Positions 25,345 through 35,366 of a stretch of DNA of 64,000 bases are shown piece by piece. A program made the translations under genes and the position numbers. Source of the DNA: Desulfosarcina alkanivorans (GTDB lineage: Bacteria > Desulfobacterota > Desulfobacteria > Desulfobacterales > Desulfosarcinaceae); assembly GCF_009688945.1 (NCBI RefSeq), contig NZ_AP021874.1, forward strand, positions 1,178,001 to 1,242,000. Direction: 5' to 3'. Each line of letters opens with the position of its first letter. Position 1 is the stretch's first letter. The notes beneath the pieces were generated by a model that made no database searches, was not told where the DNA came from, and saw only the letters and a list, made by a program, of their open reading frames with translations.

Positions 25345-27186
25345 ATGTTCGGAAATTTCATCTATTTCATCGTTGCCCTGCTGGTCTATTCCACCTACCA
25401 ACCGTCGGACCAGACCAACTTCCCGCCACTGGACACGCTGGTTTATTTCGTCATCACCGTCCTGCTCTTTTTCATCGTTTCCAGGCGACAGTTCACCCGT
25501 ATAGCCGGTCTGGCCGCCAACCGGCGCCACGATGAACTGGACCGGCAGTTTTCATCTGCGGTGACCCGCCAGTCCATCATGGCCGTCGCCCTGTTCGCCG
25601 TGGATATCTACGGGCTCAACCTGTCTTCTTTCTTTACCGGTTTCCGGCTGTTCGAAGCCATCCCCACCGTAGAAGCGCTGATATTCATGGCCCTGTTCGT
25701 CGGCTACCTGGCCGTTGTCTGGTTCAACGCCCATGAAGCCTACCGGCGGATCTATCAGGCGGACCTGTCCCGCAACGCCTATGTGGCCTCCAATATCGCA
25801 TTCAGCGTTCCCGTGCTGCTGCCCTGGCTGCTGCTCTCCGGTATCGCCGACCTGATTCTGGCCCTGCCCTTCAACCTGCCCCGCCGGGTGCTGACCTCCC
25901 CGGAAGGCGAAACGGCTTACTTTTTTATTTTCCTGTTTGCCGTTGCCGTTCTCGGCCCGCTGATCATCCAGAAATTCTGGCGCTGCCGGCCCCTGGAAGC
26001 CGGCTATTTCCGCCGACGCATCGAAGCCCTCTGCCGGCGGGCGGATCTGAAATATGCGGATATCCTCTACTGGCCCATTTTCGGCGGCCGCATGATCACT
26101 GCCGGGGTGATGGGACTGGTGGGCCGGTTCCGCTATATCCTCGTCACCGACGCCCTGCTGCGCATCCTGACCCCCGAGGAAGTCGACGCCGTCATCGCCC
26201 ATGAAGTCGGTCACGTCAAAAAGCGGCATCTGCTTTTCTACCTGTTTTTCTTTATCGGCTATATGATCATCGCCTATGCCACCTTCGATCTCATCGTCTA
26301 CCTGATCATCTTTTCCGAACCGGTCTACCGTTTCGTGTTCCTGACCGGCATCAGCCGCACCACCGTCACGACCGGACTGCTCAGCATGGCCATCATTTTC
26401 AATTTCCTGGTCTATTTCCGCTTCGTCTTCGGCTATTTCATGCGCAACTTCGAGCGCCAGGCCGATGCCTTTGTATACAGCCTTTTTGAAAATGCGGTAC
26501 CGCTGATTTCAACGTTTGAAAAAATCGCTGCCGTATCCGGTCATTCGGCAGACAAGCCCAACTGGCACCACTTCAGCATCCGGCAACGGGTGGATTTTCT
26601 CGAACGTTGCGAGGCCGACCGCAGCTGGGTTCGACGCCACGACCACAAGGTGCGGGCCAGCATGGCCATCTATGTGGCCGCCATGCTGGTGGTGGGCGTT
26701 GCCGGCTACCAGCTCAACTTCGGCCAGACGGGCAAGCGGCTCAATGAAAAATTCTTTGAAACGGCCATCCAGAACGAGATTCGGCGCGACAGTGAGGGCA
26801 ACGCCGGCCTTTACGGCATGCTGGGGGACCTGTATTTCGGCCGCAACAGCTACGAACAGGCCGTATCGGCCTACCGCACCGCCCTGGACCTGGACCCGTC
26901 CAGCGCCATCGTGCTGAACAACTTTGCATGGCTGCTGGCCACCTGCGAAAACCCGGTCTACCGCAACCCGCAACTGGCGTTGGAACTGGCCTCCAGGGCG
27001 GCGGCGATCGAACGGTCTCCGCACGTTTTAGACACCCTGGCCGAAAGCCTTTACATCAATGGACGCGTCGCCGAAGCCATCGAGGCCGCCGAGGCCGCAC
27101 TGGAAGCGGCCACATCCAACCGCGCCTACTACAACGGGCAGCTGGAAAAATTCCAGGCTGCCCGTGACAATCCCATCATTGAATAG
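25345..27186 (+). CDS. M48-family membrane metalloprotease with C-terminal TPRs
   Basis: 613-residue integral membrane zinc peptidase. The N-terminal half has several transmembrane segments (NFIYFIVALLVYSTY, LVYFVITVLLFFIV, NIAFSVPVLLPWLLLSGI and others). The M48 active site is HEVGH at residues 286-290, with a downstream NFERQADAF segment supplying the third zinc ligand. The C-terminus contains TPR-like repeats (YGMLGDLYFGRNSYEQAVSA, LNNFAWLLATCENP, AEAIEAAEAALEAA), so it probably recognises protein partners. It follows queH by 27 bp. A role in membrane protein quality control is inferred from the family (HtpX, Ste24). Confidence 0.85.
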   Translation: MFGNFIYFIVALLVYSTYQPSDQTNFPPLDTLVYFVITVLLFFIVSRRQFTRIAGLAANRRHDELDRQFSSAVTRQSIMAVALFAVDIYGLNLSSFFTGFRLFEAIPTVEALIFMALFVGYLAVVWFNAHEAYRRIYQADLSRNAYVASNIAFSVPVLLPWLLLSGIADLILALPFNLPRRVLTSPEGETAYFFIFLFAVAVLGPLIIQKFWRCRPLEAGYFRRRIEALCRRADLKYADILYWPIFGGRMITAGVMGLVGRFRYILVTDALLRILTPEEVDAVIAHEVGHVKKRHLLFYLFFFIGYMIIAYATFDLIVYLIIFSEPVYRFVFLTGISRTTVTTGLLSMAIIFNFLVYFRFVFGYFMRNFERQADAFVYSLFENAVPLISTFEKIAAVSGHSADKPNWHHFSIRQRVDFLERCEADRSWVRRHDHKVRASMAIYVAAMLVVGVAGYQLNFGQTGKRLNEKFFETAIQNEIRRDSEGNAGLYGMLGDLYFGRNSYEQAVSAYRTALDLDPSSAIVLNNFAWLLATCENPVYRNPQLALELASRAAAIERSPHVLDTLAESLYINGRVAEAIEAAEAALEAATSNRAYYNGQLEKFQAARDNPIIE

Positions 27187-27330
27187 TTATTCAGTTTCTT
27201 TGTACAAAAGGGTTATTGAGGTTCAGATCAAGGCCGCAGGGTTTTCGAAACCGGAGGCGTAGCAGCGCTACGTCGAGGATTTCAAAATTACGAGAACGCA
27301 GTCCTGGGCCGAAAGATGCCGTTTATGGCG
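27187..27330. repeat. Candidate interspersed non-coding element between convergent genes
   Basis: The gap between the M48 peptidase and GspE genes holds a near-palindromic core, CGTAGCAGCGCTACG (6-bp stem, 3-nt loop), flanked by GGTTTTCGAAACC-type and TTACGAGAAC-type segments. Its structure resembles intergenic repeats rather than a simple terminator. Repetition cannot be verified within this window because only one copy was seen. Confidence 0.3.
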
Positions 27331-29640
27331 CTACTTGATGCAGACCTTCCGCACCTCCAGCAAATCACAATGCCCCTGAAAAATCTTGTCGATGCCGTCC
27401 TGTTTCAGGGTCCTCATGCCGTCATGGATGGCCTGACCACGAATTTTTGCCATTTCGGCCTTGGTCTGGATCAGCTTTTTCATGTCGTCGGTCCCCATGA
27501 GCAGTTCATGGATCCCCATTCGTCCCCGGTAGCCGGTATTGCCACAGAGGTCGCACCCTTCGGGCTTGTACAATTGCAGGTCGTCGTTGTATTCGATGTT
27601 GAGGGTGCTCTTGAAATCCTCCTCACCGTATTCGCGGACCAGTTCGTCGTACTCCTCCCTGCTCGGGTGATATTTGCGTTTGCAGGTTTTGCAAAGGGTC
27701 CGCACCAGCCGCTGGGCCAGGATGCACAGGATGGCATCGGCAAAATTGAACGGGTCCATCCCCATGTCCAGCAGGCGGGTGATGCTTTCCGGGGCACTGT
27801 TGGTGTGCAGGGTGGAGAAAACCAGATGACCGGTCAGGGAGGCCTCGATGCCGATGGAGGTGGTCTCCTTGTCACGCATTTCACCGACCATGATCACATC
27901 CGGGTCCGCGCGCAGGAATGCCCGCATGGCCGCCGCGAAATCGAATCCGATCTTGGGCTTGACCTGCACCTGTCGAAGCCCCCGCTGGGTGATTTCCACC
28001 GGGTCTTCCGCCGTCCAGATCTTGGTTTCGGTCTTGTTGATAAAGCTCAGGGCCGAGTGCAAGGTGGTGGTTTTACCTGAACCGGTCGGGCCACAGACAA
28101 AAATCAGCCCGTAGGGCTTGGTGACGACGCTGACGAAGTTCTTGTGGTTGCGTTTGGAAAATCCCATCTTATCCAGCGGGATGGGCTCGCCGGCGGCCAG
28201 AATACGCATGACCACGTCTTCGAGGCCGCCCTGGGTGGGAATGGTGGCCACGCGCAGCTCGATGTCCTTGCCGCCGTATTTCTTGAACTTGATCTTGCCG
28301 TCCTGGGGCAGCCGACGTTCGGCGATATCCAGGTCTGACATGATTTTGATTCTGGAGACGACCGCATTTTTGTAGGAAAAAGGAATGGTCTGGTAAATGG
28401 TGCACGAACCGTCCACCCGGATTCGGACCTGGGTGTTCATTTTACCCGGATAGGGCTCGATGTGAATATCCGAGGCATTGCGGCTGTATGCATCCAGGAT
28501 GATCTTGTTGACCAGCTGGACCACCGCACTGTCCTCTTCGCCAACTCCGGTCTCGGCCTCTTCGACTTCATCGGACTCCACCTGAAGCTGGGAGAGGATG
28601 TCGTCGATTTCGGCCAGCTCTTTTTCATCCTGGGTGAATAATTTTATAAAATCAAGTATATCCTGCTTAAGGCTGACGTAAAACGTTACCGGTCGTCCCG
28701 GGAACAGGGCTTTGATCTCGTCGATTTTTTTCAGGTCGTGGGGATTGTCAACGGCGATGACGACCTTGTTGTCCTCACTTTTCAGGGGGACCCAGATGTT
28801 GTTTCTCATGAAGGGGACTTTCAAACCCGCCATGAGGTCGCCGGGGATGGGATAATTTCCGTTGTATTCGATGAAGTTGGTCTTGAAGTACTTTTCCAGG
28901 GCGCTGCCGATCTCCTTTTTGGGAATCTTGAAGTCCTTCATGAGGACGGCGGAGACCGGCTCTTTGCGCTGGCCCGCATCGGCAATGGCCTTGACCAGTT
29001 CTTTCTGGGTGAGCAGGTGGTTTTCCAGCAGATAGTCGTATTTGTTGGTACGCCCGCCCCTGGCGGCGATGCGCTTCTGGTTGTACAGCGCCACTCCCAT
29101 GATTTTGGACAGTTCCTGGAGGGCCCTGGCCTCGACGCTGCCGAATTCACCGTCGCCCTTCCGGTTGATCAGTTCCAGAGTGCCCATGAGATACTTCTGG
29201 TAAACGATGGGATAGGCCAGAATCTCCTTGGTCCGATACCCGGTCCGCCGGTCCCAGCTGGAATCGAACTGGAGCTCCGGGTCGATGGCCGTCAATTCCT
29301 TCTGGTCGTAGGCGTCCTTGATGTTCACCAGGGTCTGCTTCAATGCGGCGTAACCGGCAATGCTGGTCTGGGCCACGGGTATCCGGATTTCAGCCACTTC
29401 GTTGCCGGACTTGAATCGCGACACCAGTTCCCGTTTGACGCCATCCACCACATAGACGGTGATCCGGTCTGCACCGAACAGTTCGCAGATCTCGTCTTTC
29501 AGGTTGATCAGCGCCTCTCCTAAATTGTTGGCGGCATTGAGCCGATTGCCGATAGCCTGTATCCTGGCCTGGTACTGGGCTTCAGAAATGGGGGCACTGT
29601 CCGTATCATCGAGGGTCAGGGAAATTTCTGCATTGGCCAT
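27331..29640 (-). CDS. gspE: GAF-domain GspE/PilB-type secretion ATPase
   Basis: 769-residue assembly ATPase of the type II secretion/type IV pilus class. An N-terminal GAF domain (about 25-190: ADRITVYVVDG, VAQTSIAGYAALKQTLVNI, YLMGTLELINRKG) precedes a T2SSE N-domain (about 205-360) and the ATPase core. Walker A is GPTGSGKTTT (from residue 517); the Asp box (TAEDPVEITQRG), Walker B (LRADPDVIMVGEMRD) and His box (LVFSTLHTNSAPE) follow. The tetracysteine zinc finger is CKTCKRKY and CDLCGNTGY. No other secretion genes are adjacent, so the partner system is unknown. Confidence 0.9.
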   Translation of the reverse strand: MANAEISLTLDDTDSAPISEAQYQARIQAIGNRLNAANNLGEALINLKDEICELFGADRITVYVVDGVKRELVSRFKSGNEVAEIRIPVAQTSIAGYAALKQTLVNIKDAYDQKELTAIDPELQFDSSWDRRTGYRTKEILAYPIVYQKYLMGTLELINRKGDGEFGSVEARALQELSKIMGVALYNQKRIAARGGRTNKYDYLLENHLLTQKELVKAIADAGQRKEPVSAVLMKDFKIPKKEIGSALEKYFKTNFIEYNGNYPIPGDLMAGLKVPFMRNNIWVPLKSEDNKVVIAVDNPHDLKKIDEIKALFPGRPVTFYVSLKQDILDFIKLFTQDEKELAEIDDILSQLQVESDEVEEAETGVGEEDSAVVQLVNKIILDAYSRNASDIHIEPYPGKMNTQVRIRVDGSCTIYQTIPFSYKNAVVSRIKIMSDLDIAERRLPQDGKIKFKKYGGKDIELRVATIPTQGGLEDVVMRILAAGEPIPLDKMGFSKRNHKNFVSVVTKPYGLIFVCGPTGSGKTTTLHSALSFINKTETKIWTAEDPVEITQRGLRQVQVKPKIGFDFAAAMRAFLRADPDVIMVGEMRDKETTSIGIEASLTGHLVFSTLHTNSAPESITRLLDMGMDPFNFADAILCILAQRLVRTLCKTCKRKYHPSREEYDELVREYGEEDFKSTLNIEYNDDLQLYKPEGCDLCGNTGYRGRMGIHELLMGTDDMKKLIQTKAEMAKIRGQAIHDGMRTLKQDGIDKIFQGHCDLLEVRKVCIK

Positions 29641-29714
29641 AAATCATTACCTGCGGTTGGGTGGTTTCGTTGTCCGCAAACAGGCGGAACAACCGGTGGC
29701 GCCCTGGCGATCCA

Positions 29715-29948
29715 TCACGGACGGCCTTTCCGGCGATACTGGTGGAACAATTTTTTGCATCCGCCCCCGATGAGAAAAATTCCGATAAAATAGAAACAGA
29801 ACCGGATAAAGCCGGAGGCGGCTTCGAATCTGGGAATCTGCTCGATCGTGGGCATCACCTGGGGGATGCGATAGAAAACCCCCAGCCCGGCCAGTATCAA
29901 CGCAACTGCCCAGATGATTTGGGCCTGATTCACCTGTTTATCGGCCAT
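29715..29948 (-). CDS. Small membrane protein, two TM segments
   Basis: 77 residues with two hydrophobic segments (IIWAVALILAGLGVFYRI and FIRFCFYFIGIFLIGGGCKKL) joined by a short loop (PQVMPTIEQIPRFEA), and a basic C-terminus. The topology resembles small inner-membrane helper proteins. It is 74 bp upstream of the GAF-GspE gene on the same strand and may be co-transcribed with it. The family is not recognised. Confidence 0.6.
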   Translation of the reverse strand: MADKQVNQAQIIWAVALILAGLGVFYRIPQVMPTIEQIPRFEAASGFIRFCFYFIGIFLIGGGCKKLFHQYRRKGRP

Positions 29949-30141
29949 CGATCAACCTGATAGGAGCTGAAGCGAAGTTCTCCAAAAAGACGGGCTGTTT
30001 TTGTGAACAACGCCTAAGTGGTCGTGAATAGATGATTATATACCACATCATCCAGAAAAAAAGCACCCTATTTTTAACGTAACCCCCTATGATGGCAGCG
30101 AGTTCGACCGGCACCCGCCGCCCGCCACGGGCATGTCGGAA

Positions 30142-30573
30142 TCAGAGGGAGTAAAGGCGCTGGCCGTCGATGACGTTGACCCCCTTGGATGCCAACAGCC
30201 GGATGGCCTCCTTTTCCTGCTCGATGCGGAAAATCATCACCGCATTATCGCCGGAAGAGCGCACGAAGGCGTACATGTACTCGACATTGAGCCCCGCATC
30301 GTGAAGCATGGTCAGAATGTCGTGAAGCCCACCGGGCCGGTCCGATACCTCCACGGCGACCACGTTGGTCTTCCCCACGGTAAACCCATGGTTCTTGAGG
30401 GTATGGCGAGCCTTTTCCGTGTCGTCCACGATCAGCCGCAATACGCCGAAATCCGACGTGTCGGCAAGGGCCAGTGCACGAATGTTGACTTCTGCTTCTG
30501 TCAAAATAGCGGTCACTTCCGAAAGCCGGCCGGATTTGTTTTCCAGAAAAACGGAAATCTGTTCAACCTGCAT
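30142..30573 (-). CDS. Tandem ACT-domain protein
   Basis: 143 residues made of two ACT domains, [20 protein letters not shown] and [20 protein letters not shown], each with the ligand-binding glycine/leucine turn. Start at ATG 30573 is supported by GGAGG five nt upstream; an ATG nine codons earlier lacks one. ACT proteins sense amino acids. This gene follows phenylacetate-CoA ligase by 67 bp, a pairing common in anaerobes that convert aryl-acetates from aromatic amino acids, so amino-acid-linked control of the ligase is a reasonable inference. Confidence 0.85.
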   Translation of the reverse strand: MQVEQISVFLENKSGRLSEVTAILTEAEVNIRALALADTSDFGVLRLIVDDTEKARHTLKNHGFTVGKTNVVAVEVSDRPGGLHDILTMLHDAGLNVEYMYAFVRSSGDNAVMIFRIEQEKEAIRLLASKGVNVIDGQRLYSL

Positions 30574-30640
30574 GCGTTCCTCCACTGTATTGTCGGTCAT
30601 GGGATGGGTCTACTTGAGCCTTTAGCCTAGTTTTAAACTA

Positions 30641-31942
30641 TCAAATCCTGCGATTGTCCACAACCCGAACCGCTTTGCCCTGACTTCTTTCAATCGCTTT
30701 GGGCTCGACCAGTTTAACCCGGGCGGACACGCCCAGCATTTCCTTGATGTTCTTTGTGATGCGCCGCTCCAGTTGCTGCAGCCCCTTCACCTCGTCGGTA
30801 AAGCTTCTTTCACCGACCTCGACCATGACGGTGAGCACATCCAGGTTGTCTTCACGGTCGACCACCAGCTGGTAATGGGGCAGCACATCGTCGGTCTCCA
30901 TGAGCACACTCTCGATCTGGGAGGGAAACACATTGACCCCGCGGATAATCAACATGTCATCACTGCGGCCCGTTACGCGGTTCATGCGCACGTGGGTTCG
31001 TCCGCAGATGCACGGTTCGGGATTCAAGGAAGTGATGTCCCGCGTGCGATAGCGGATCACGGGAAAGGCCTCTTTGGTGAGCGAGGTGAACACCAGCTCG
31101 CCGGTTTCACCGTAAGGCAGGGGCTCGAGGGTGTTGGGGTCAACGATTTCCGGAATAAAATGGTCCTCGAACACATGGAGCCCTTTCTTGGCTTCGTGAC
31201 ATTCGATGGCCACCCCCGGCCCCATCACCTCGCTGAGTCCATAGATATCGACGGCAGTCAGGTCCAGCTTGCGTTCGATCTCCGCGCGCATTTTCTCGGA
31301 CCAGGGCTCGGCTCCGAAAATGCCGAACTTGAATTTAAGCGAGTTGAAGGAAACGCCCATATCTTCGGCCACTTCGGCCAGGTGCAGGGCATAGGACGGC
31401 GTGGCGGTCATGATGGTGGGTCCGAAATCCCTCATGATCACCACCTGGCGTTTGGTGTTTCCTCCCGAAACCGGAATCACCGATGCGCCCAGGCGCTCCG
31501 CACCGTAGTGTACGCCCAGACCGCCGGTAAACAGACCGTATCCGTAGGCGTTGTGAATGATGTCGCCACGACCGGCGCCGCCGGCAGCCAATGCGCGGGC
31601 CATGAGCGTGGACCAGGTCCCCACGTCCCTGAGCGTATATCCCACCACCGTCGGCTGGCCGGTGGTGCCGGAGGAAGCATGGATACGGACCACGTTGTCC
31701 ATGGGTACGGCAAACATGTTGAACGGGTAGTTGTCGCGAAGGTCCTGCTTGGTGGTGAACGGTATCCGTTTCAGATCTTCCAGGCGGCTGATGTCCGCCG
31801 GGACCATCCCGGCCTCCCTGAACTTTTTCCGGTAAAAGGGAACACTGGCGTAAACGCGTTCGAGGGTGGTTTGAAGCCGCCGGAGCTGTATCGCCTCCAA
31901 GGCCTCCCGGGGCATGGTTTCGTATTCGATGTCGTGAATCAT
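30641..31942 (-). CDS. paaK: Phenylacetate-CoA ligase
   Basis: AMP-forming ligase that activates phenylacetate or related aryl-acetates. The 433-residue protein has the adenylate-binding P-loop SSGTTGQPT (90-98), the [17 protein letters not shown] segment, [38 protein letters not shown] and the C-terminal hinge [20 protein letters not shown] followed by RSQGKAVRV with the catalytic lysine region. Length is typical for PaaK. It heads a two-gene unit with the ACT-domain protein. The exact substrate (phenylacetate versus indoleacetate) is not determined. Confidence 0.93.
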   Translation of the reverse strand: MIHDIEYETMPREALEAIQLRRLQTTLERVYASVPFYRKKFREAGMVPADISRLEDLKRIPFTTKQDLRDNYPFNMFAVPMDNVVRIHASSGTTGQPTVVGYTLRDVGTWSTLMARALAAGGAGRGDIIHNAYGYGLFTGGLGVHYGAERLGASVIPVSGGNTKRQVVIMRDFGPTIMTATPSYALHLAEVAEDMGVSFNSLKFKFGIFGAEPWSEKMRAEIERKLDLTAVDIYGLSEVMGPGVAIECHEAKKGLHVFEDHFIPEIVDPNTLEPLPYGETGELVFTSLTKEAFPVIRYRTRDITSLNPEPCICGRTHVRMNRVTGRSDDMLIIRGVNVFPSQIESVLMETDDVLPHYQLVVDREDNLDVLTVMVEVGERSFTDEVKGLQQLERRITKNIKEMLGVSARVKLVEPKAIERSQGKAVRVVDNRRI

Positions 31943-32464
31943 TTGCCTGTTCTCCTTCTCACCGTGATGAGGGTAAAGGAACCGTCCGGTTCAATCATAC
32001 CGTTGGGGATGGTACCCTGTTCCAATAAAAAAAGGCCGGGAGGATCACCCCACAGCCTTATATCAGCAATCGGCAATGGGAATCAGGCGGTTCGCCGTGT
32101 CCACCCATGGCCTGTTTCGATTATCTGCTAAACCGGTGTCGCCGTGCCATGGATAGACCTGCTAAAACTGAAGTCACCCACGGCACCGACGCATCGGAAC
32201 CGTTCACGCGATCCGTTCATGATCCATCTGACCTCGTTGTGGCAAGGATGCGAATGGACCGGGGGCAATGCCACCGGCCTGCGTTGGATAAAATAATATG
32301 GTTTGGCGTGTCAAGAAAAAACATGCCCGCGGAGCAGCGGGGGCCATCCTCCATGGCCCCGTCGCCCCATGCGGCATCATCGACATGTCAACACCCGGTT
32401 CCAACCGGCGGGTCATTCGCCACGGATCACGGAGCTGCAGGCGTTTGGCATCTCCGTGCCCCTC
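31943..32464. other. Intergenic region upstream of paaK
   Basis: This 522-bp gap lies between the paaK start and the crotonase stop, both on the minus strand. It holds the crotonase terminator at its low-central part. No gene or clear promoter was identified. Confidence 0.4.
32316..32360 (-). terminator. Terminator downstream of the enoyl-CoA hydratase gene
   Basis: On the minus strand two stems lie in series: GGGGCCAT/ATGGCCCC (32340-32360) and CCCGC/GCGGG (32326-32341). They are followed after four nt by six T residues (32321-32316). It lies about 105 nt beyond the stop at 32465. Confidence 0.6.
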
Positions 32465-33256
32465 TTATGCCTTGAGGGAGCCCTTGAACTGCGCCTTTCG
32501 CTTTTCGATGAACGCGCGGGTCCCCTCTTTGCCGTCTTCGCTGGCCATGCAGATGGCAAAGGCATCCGCCTCGATGTGGCAGCCGGTGGCCAGATCCACA
32601 TTGAGCCCGCTGTTGACCGCCTGCTTGGCGGCTCTGAGGGAGACCTTGCCCTTGGCGGCAATTGCCCGCGCCGTCTTCAGGGCTTCCTCCATCAGCGACG
32701 ACTGGGGAAAAACCCGGTTGACCATACCGATCTCCATGGCTTCGGCGGCAGAAATCATCTTTCCGGTAAAAATCATTTCCTTGGCCCGGTTGCTTCCGAT
32801 GAGACGGGGCAGCCGCTGGGTGCCGCCGAATCCGGGGATAATGCCCAGCGTAATTTCGGGCAGTCCGAACATGGCGTTTTCCGAAGCGTAGATAAAATCA
32901 CAGGCCAGGGCCATCTCGCTGCCGCCGCCCAGGGCAAACCCGTTGACCGCGGCAATCACCGGGATGGCCAATTCCTGAATCCGGCCGATGATCAGCTGCC
33001 CTTTGCGGGCAAACATCTTGCCCTGCAGGGTGTTGAAGGTGGCCAGTTCGGTGATGTCCGCCCCGGCCACAAAAGACTTTTCACCCGCACCGGTCAGGAC
33101 CAGAACACGGATATCCTCGTCAGCCACGATTTCATCCATGGCCGCTGAGAGTTCGTCCAGCAGATCACCGTTTAATGCATTCAAGGCTTTAGGACGGTTG
33201 AACGTGATGGTGGCAATGCCTTCGGCTGCTTCAAAAATGATATTTTCGTAAGCCAT
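32465..33256 (-). CDS. Enoyl-CoA hydratase/crotonase family (short-chain)
   Basis: Hydrates 2-enoyl-CoA to 3-hydroxyacyl-CoA. The 263-residue product has KSFVAGADITEL (oxyanion hole), the two catalytic glutamates E114 (GGGSEMALACD) and E134 (GLPEITLG), and GIIPGFGGTQRLPRLIG. The sequence resembles crotonyl-CoA-type hydratases of butyrate and beta-oxidation pathways. The ATG at 33256 has AGGAG nearby; a longer upstream frame is unsupported and overlaps the amidase gene. Its position between an aryl-CoA ligase and a cell-wall amidase gives little pathway context. Confidence 0.92.
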   Translation of the reverse strand: MAYENIIFEAAEGIATITFNRPKALNALNGDLLDELSAAMDEIVADEDIRVLVLTGAGEKSFVAGADITELATFNTLQGKMFARKGQLIIGRIQELAIPVIAAVNGFALGGGSEMALACDFIYASENAMFGLPEITLGIIPGFGGTQRLPRLIGSNRAKEMIFTGKMISAAEAMEIGMVNRVFPQSSLMEEALKTARAIAAKGKVSLRAAKQAVNSGLNVDLATGCHIEADAFAICMASEDGKEGTRAFIEKRKAQFKGSLKA

Positions 33257-33330
33257 GATTCCCTTCTCCTCCCTTTTTCCGGTTGACGGTTCACCTGCCG
33301 CCGGCAGGGTCATCCACGTGGCGGCGATGC

Positions 33331-35349
33331 TTATCCTTTCTGGTCCCTCCCGGCCGACGGATACTTGAAGGCGGTGGGACCAGTCTCTTTGATATACTTT
33401 CGAATCCCGCGAATGATGCCGTCGCAAAGTGCTTCCTGGTATTTGGCACTGGTCAGGCGCTTGCACTCCCGCGGATTGGAGATAAACGATGTTTCCACGA
33501 GCAGTGCCGGCATCTGTGCCCCCAGAAGGACATAAAAGGGCGCCTGTTTGACACCCTTGCTGCGAATGTGGCTGAAACGCTGTTTCAAATGCAGGCACAT
33601 CTCAGACTGGACCATCGCTGCCAGCCGACTGGATTCATTGATTTTGGCGTTTTGCATCAAATCGTTTAAAATGGACTCCAGATCGCTGATATTTTTGGCC
33701 GACGTCGCATTTTCACGGGCAGCCACCCGGATGGCATCGTCGTCCGTGGCCAGGTTCAGGAAAAAGGTTTCAATGCCATACGCCCGCTTGTCTCTCACCG
33801 CGTTGGTGTGGATGGAAACGAAGAGGTCGGCGTTCTGGGTATTGGCGATGGCGGTCCGTTCCTCCAGGGTCAGGTACCGGTCGGTGGTGCGGGTCAGGAC
33901 CGCATCGCATTTGAGATCGGTTTCCACCTTGCGGGCCAGACGCTTGGCAATCTGAAGCACGATATGCTTTTCATGCACCCCTTTGAGGTAACCCGGTGCC
34001 CCGTAATCCTTGCCCCCATGCCCCGGGTCGATGACGATACGGCTCACCCCCAGTGCCAGTTGCCGGGCGATGGCACCGGGCGGCAGTTTTCCCGTGGACG
34101 GTTTCACCGGGGAGGTGGATGGCCGGGCGGCCTGCTTGGCGGCGTCCAGTCCCCATACATCCAATACGATGCGAAACGGATTCTTGAGAGAAAATATCTT
34201 ATAGTTCTTGAATGACTTGATATCCACGACGATCCGGACCGATTCGCCGGTGTACTGTCCGGCGCGCGCATCGCTGAGCAGTTCATCGTTGATGGGAACA
34301 AATTTCTGGATATTTTTGCCCAACCGGCTTCTACTCAAATCGATATAGAGCCGCTGGGGTTTTTTAATCGAGGGATCCTTTTTCAGCAACCGGTGGGAAA
34401 AACGCGTCTCGCGGTCGGCGTCGATAACGATTCGTGTGTAGCTGGGGTTGGACCAGAACCGCAGCCCCTGCACGGTGACCAGGCCGGTTCGCTGAACGTC
34501 GGCATCCGGGAAGACCGCGCTTGAATCGGAATGGCTGCCGGCAATGATATCGGCCAGGGGATCGGCAGCCTTATTTTTTTTCACCTTACCGGAGGTTGCC
34601 GTTCCGACCAGTTCGGCGCCCGCTTTACCGGCGAAAGTGCTGCCGGGAAAATCCCGTTTGACACGCCTGAAATAATCCATGGCCGCATCCCGGTCCGCCT
34701 TGCGGTGAGACACGTCTGCCAGGCCCTTGTAGAGCCGGCCGATCATATAAAGCGATTCGGCCGCATGGGGGCCCCGGGTGTCGGACCGGTAGGTTTTCTG
34801 AAAGCGGTCGATACATTTTTCCCATTGATCGCGATATTTCTGTTTGGCGGCGCTGCCCTTGAGCTGGTCGTAGGCGGCATACGCCTTTTTCAGATGACCG
34901 CCGGCAGCCGTCGATGCTGATGAGGGTGCCTTTTTTCCCAATCTGGTCAGCTGAGATCGGGATTTCGGCGTGTAGCGGCTTTTGGGAAACCGCTGGATAA
35001 CCCGCCGAAAGGCGTCAACCGCTTCCTGCCGGTCAGCGGGCAGGTAGGAACGTTTGTGCAGTTCCAGATACAAAAGGCCCGAATGGTAGAGTCCGGCAGC
35101 AGCCCAGGGACCGGATGGATCGAGCCGGTATACCATCTGATATTTCTCGATACAGGCCAGCCATCGGTCCCGGTATTTCTGGTGGCGAATATTTTTCTTG
35201 AGCGCCGCGTAGGCGTTCTCAGCCCGGTAAAACTGCTGCTTGGGCGTCAGCGCCCAGGCCGAGCACACCAAAGCGGCATTGATGATCAACGAGAACGCCA
35301 CCAATCGAAAGGCGGCCAAAAAGAAGGGTCTGTTTTCAGATTGATGCAT
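33331..35349 (-). CDS. N-acetylmuramoyl-L-alanine amidase with AMIN domain and N-terminal TPR-like repeats
   Basis: 672-residue periplasmic AmiC-type amidase that cleaves the stem peptide from MurNAc at cell division. After a signal peptide (FSLIINAALVCSAWAL) come two related TPR-like repeats of about 90 residues (each with a QKYRD-W--CI--- pattern), an AMIN domain (about 290-390: LRFWSNPSYTRIVIDAD, LYIDLSRSRLGK, FRIVLDVWG) and a C-terminal amidase_3 domain (RIVIDPGHGGKDYGAPG, SIHTNAVRD, LLVETSFISNPRE). The zinc ligands and catalytic glutamate are present. A GTG two codons upstream is also possible. Confidence 0.9.
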   Translation of the reverse strand: MHQSENRPFFLAAFRLVAFSLIINAALVCSAWALTPKQQFYRAENAYAALKKNIRHQKYRDRWLACIEKYQMVYRLDPSGPWAAAGLYHSGLLYLELHKRSYLPADRQEAVDAFRRVIQRFPKSRYTPKSRSQLTRLGKKAPSSASTAAGGHLKKAYAAYDQLKGSAAKQKYRDQWEKCIDRFQKTYRSDTRGPHAAESLYMIGRLYKGLADVSHRKADRDAAMDYFRRVKRDFPGSTFAGKAGAELVGTATSGKVKKNKAADPLADIIAGSHSDSSAVFPDADVQRTGLVTVQGLRFWSNPSYTRIVIDADRETRFSHRLLKKDPSIKKPQRLYIDLSRSRLGKNIQKFVPINDELLSDARAGQYTGESVRIVVDIKSFKNYKIFSLKNPFRIVLDVWGLDAAKQAARPSTSPVKPSTGKLPPGAIARQLALGVSRIVIDPGHGGKDYGAPGYLKGVHEKHIVLQIAKRLARKVETDLKCDAVLTRTTDRYLTLEERTAIANTQNADLFVSIHTNAVRDKRAYGIETFFLNLATDDDAIRVAARENATSAKNISDLESILNDLMQNAKINESSRLAAMVQSEMCLHLKQRFSHIRSKGVKQAPFYVLLGAQMPALLVETSFISNPRECKRLTSAKYQEALCDGIIRGIRKYIKETGPTAFKYPSAGRDQKG

Positions 35350-35366
35350 ATTCACTGGCGTATGGG

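Noticed and set aside
24217..25530. 437-codon minus-strand frame over yggS-queH
   Set aside because: Antisense shadow of two clearly conserved genes.
32465..33598. Crotonase frame extended to 377 residues
   Set aside because: The extension overlaps the amidase gene; ATG 33256 with AGGAG gives the family length.
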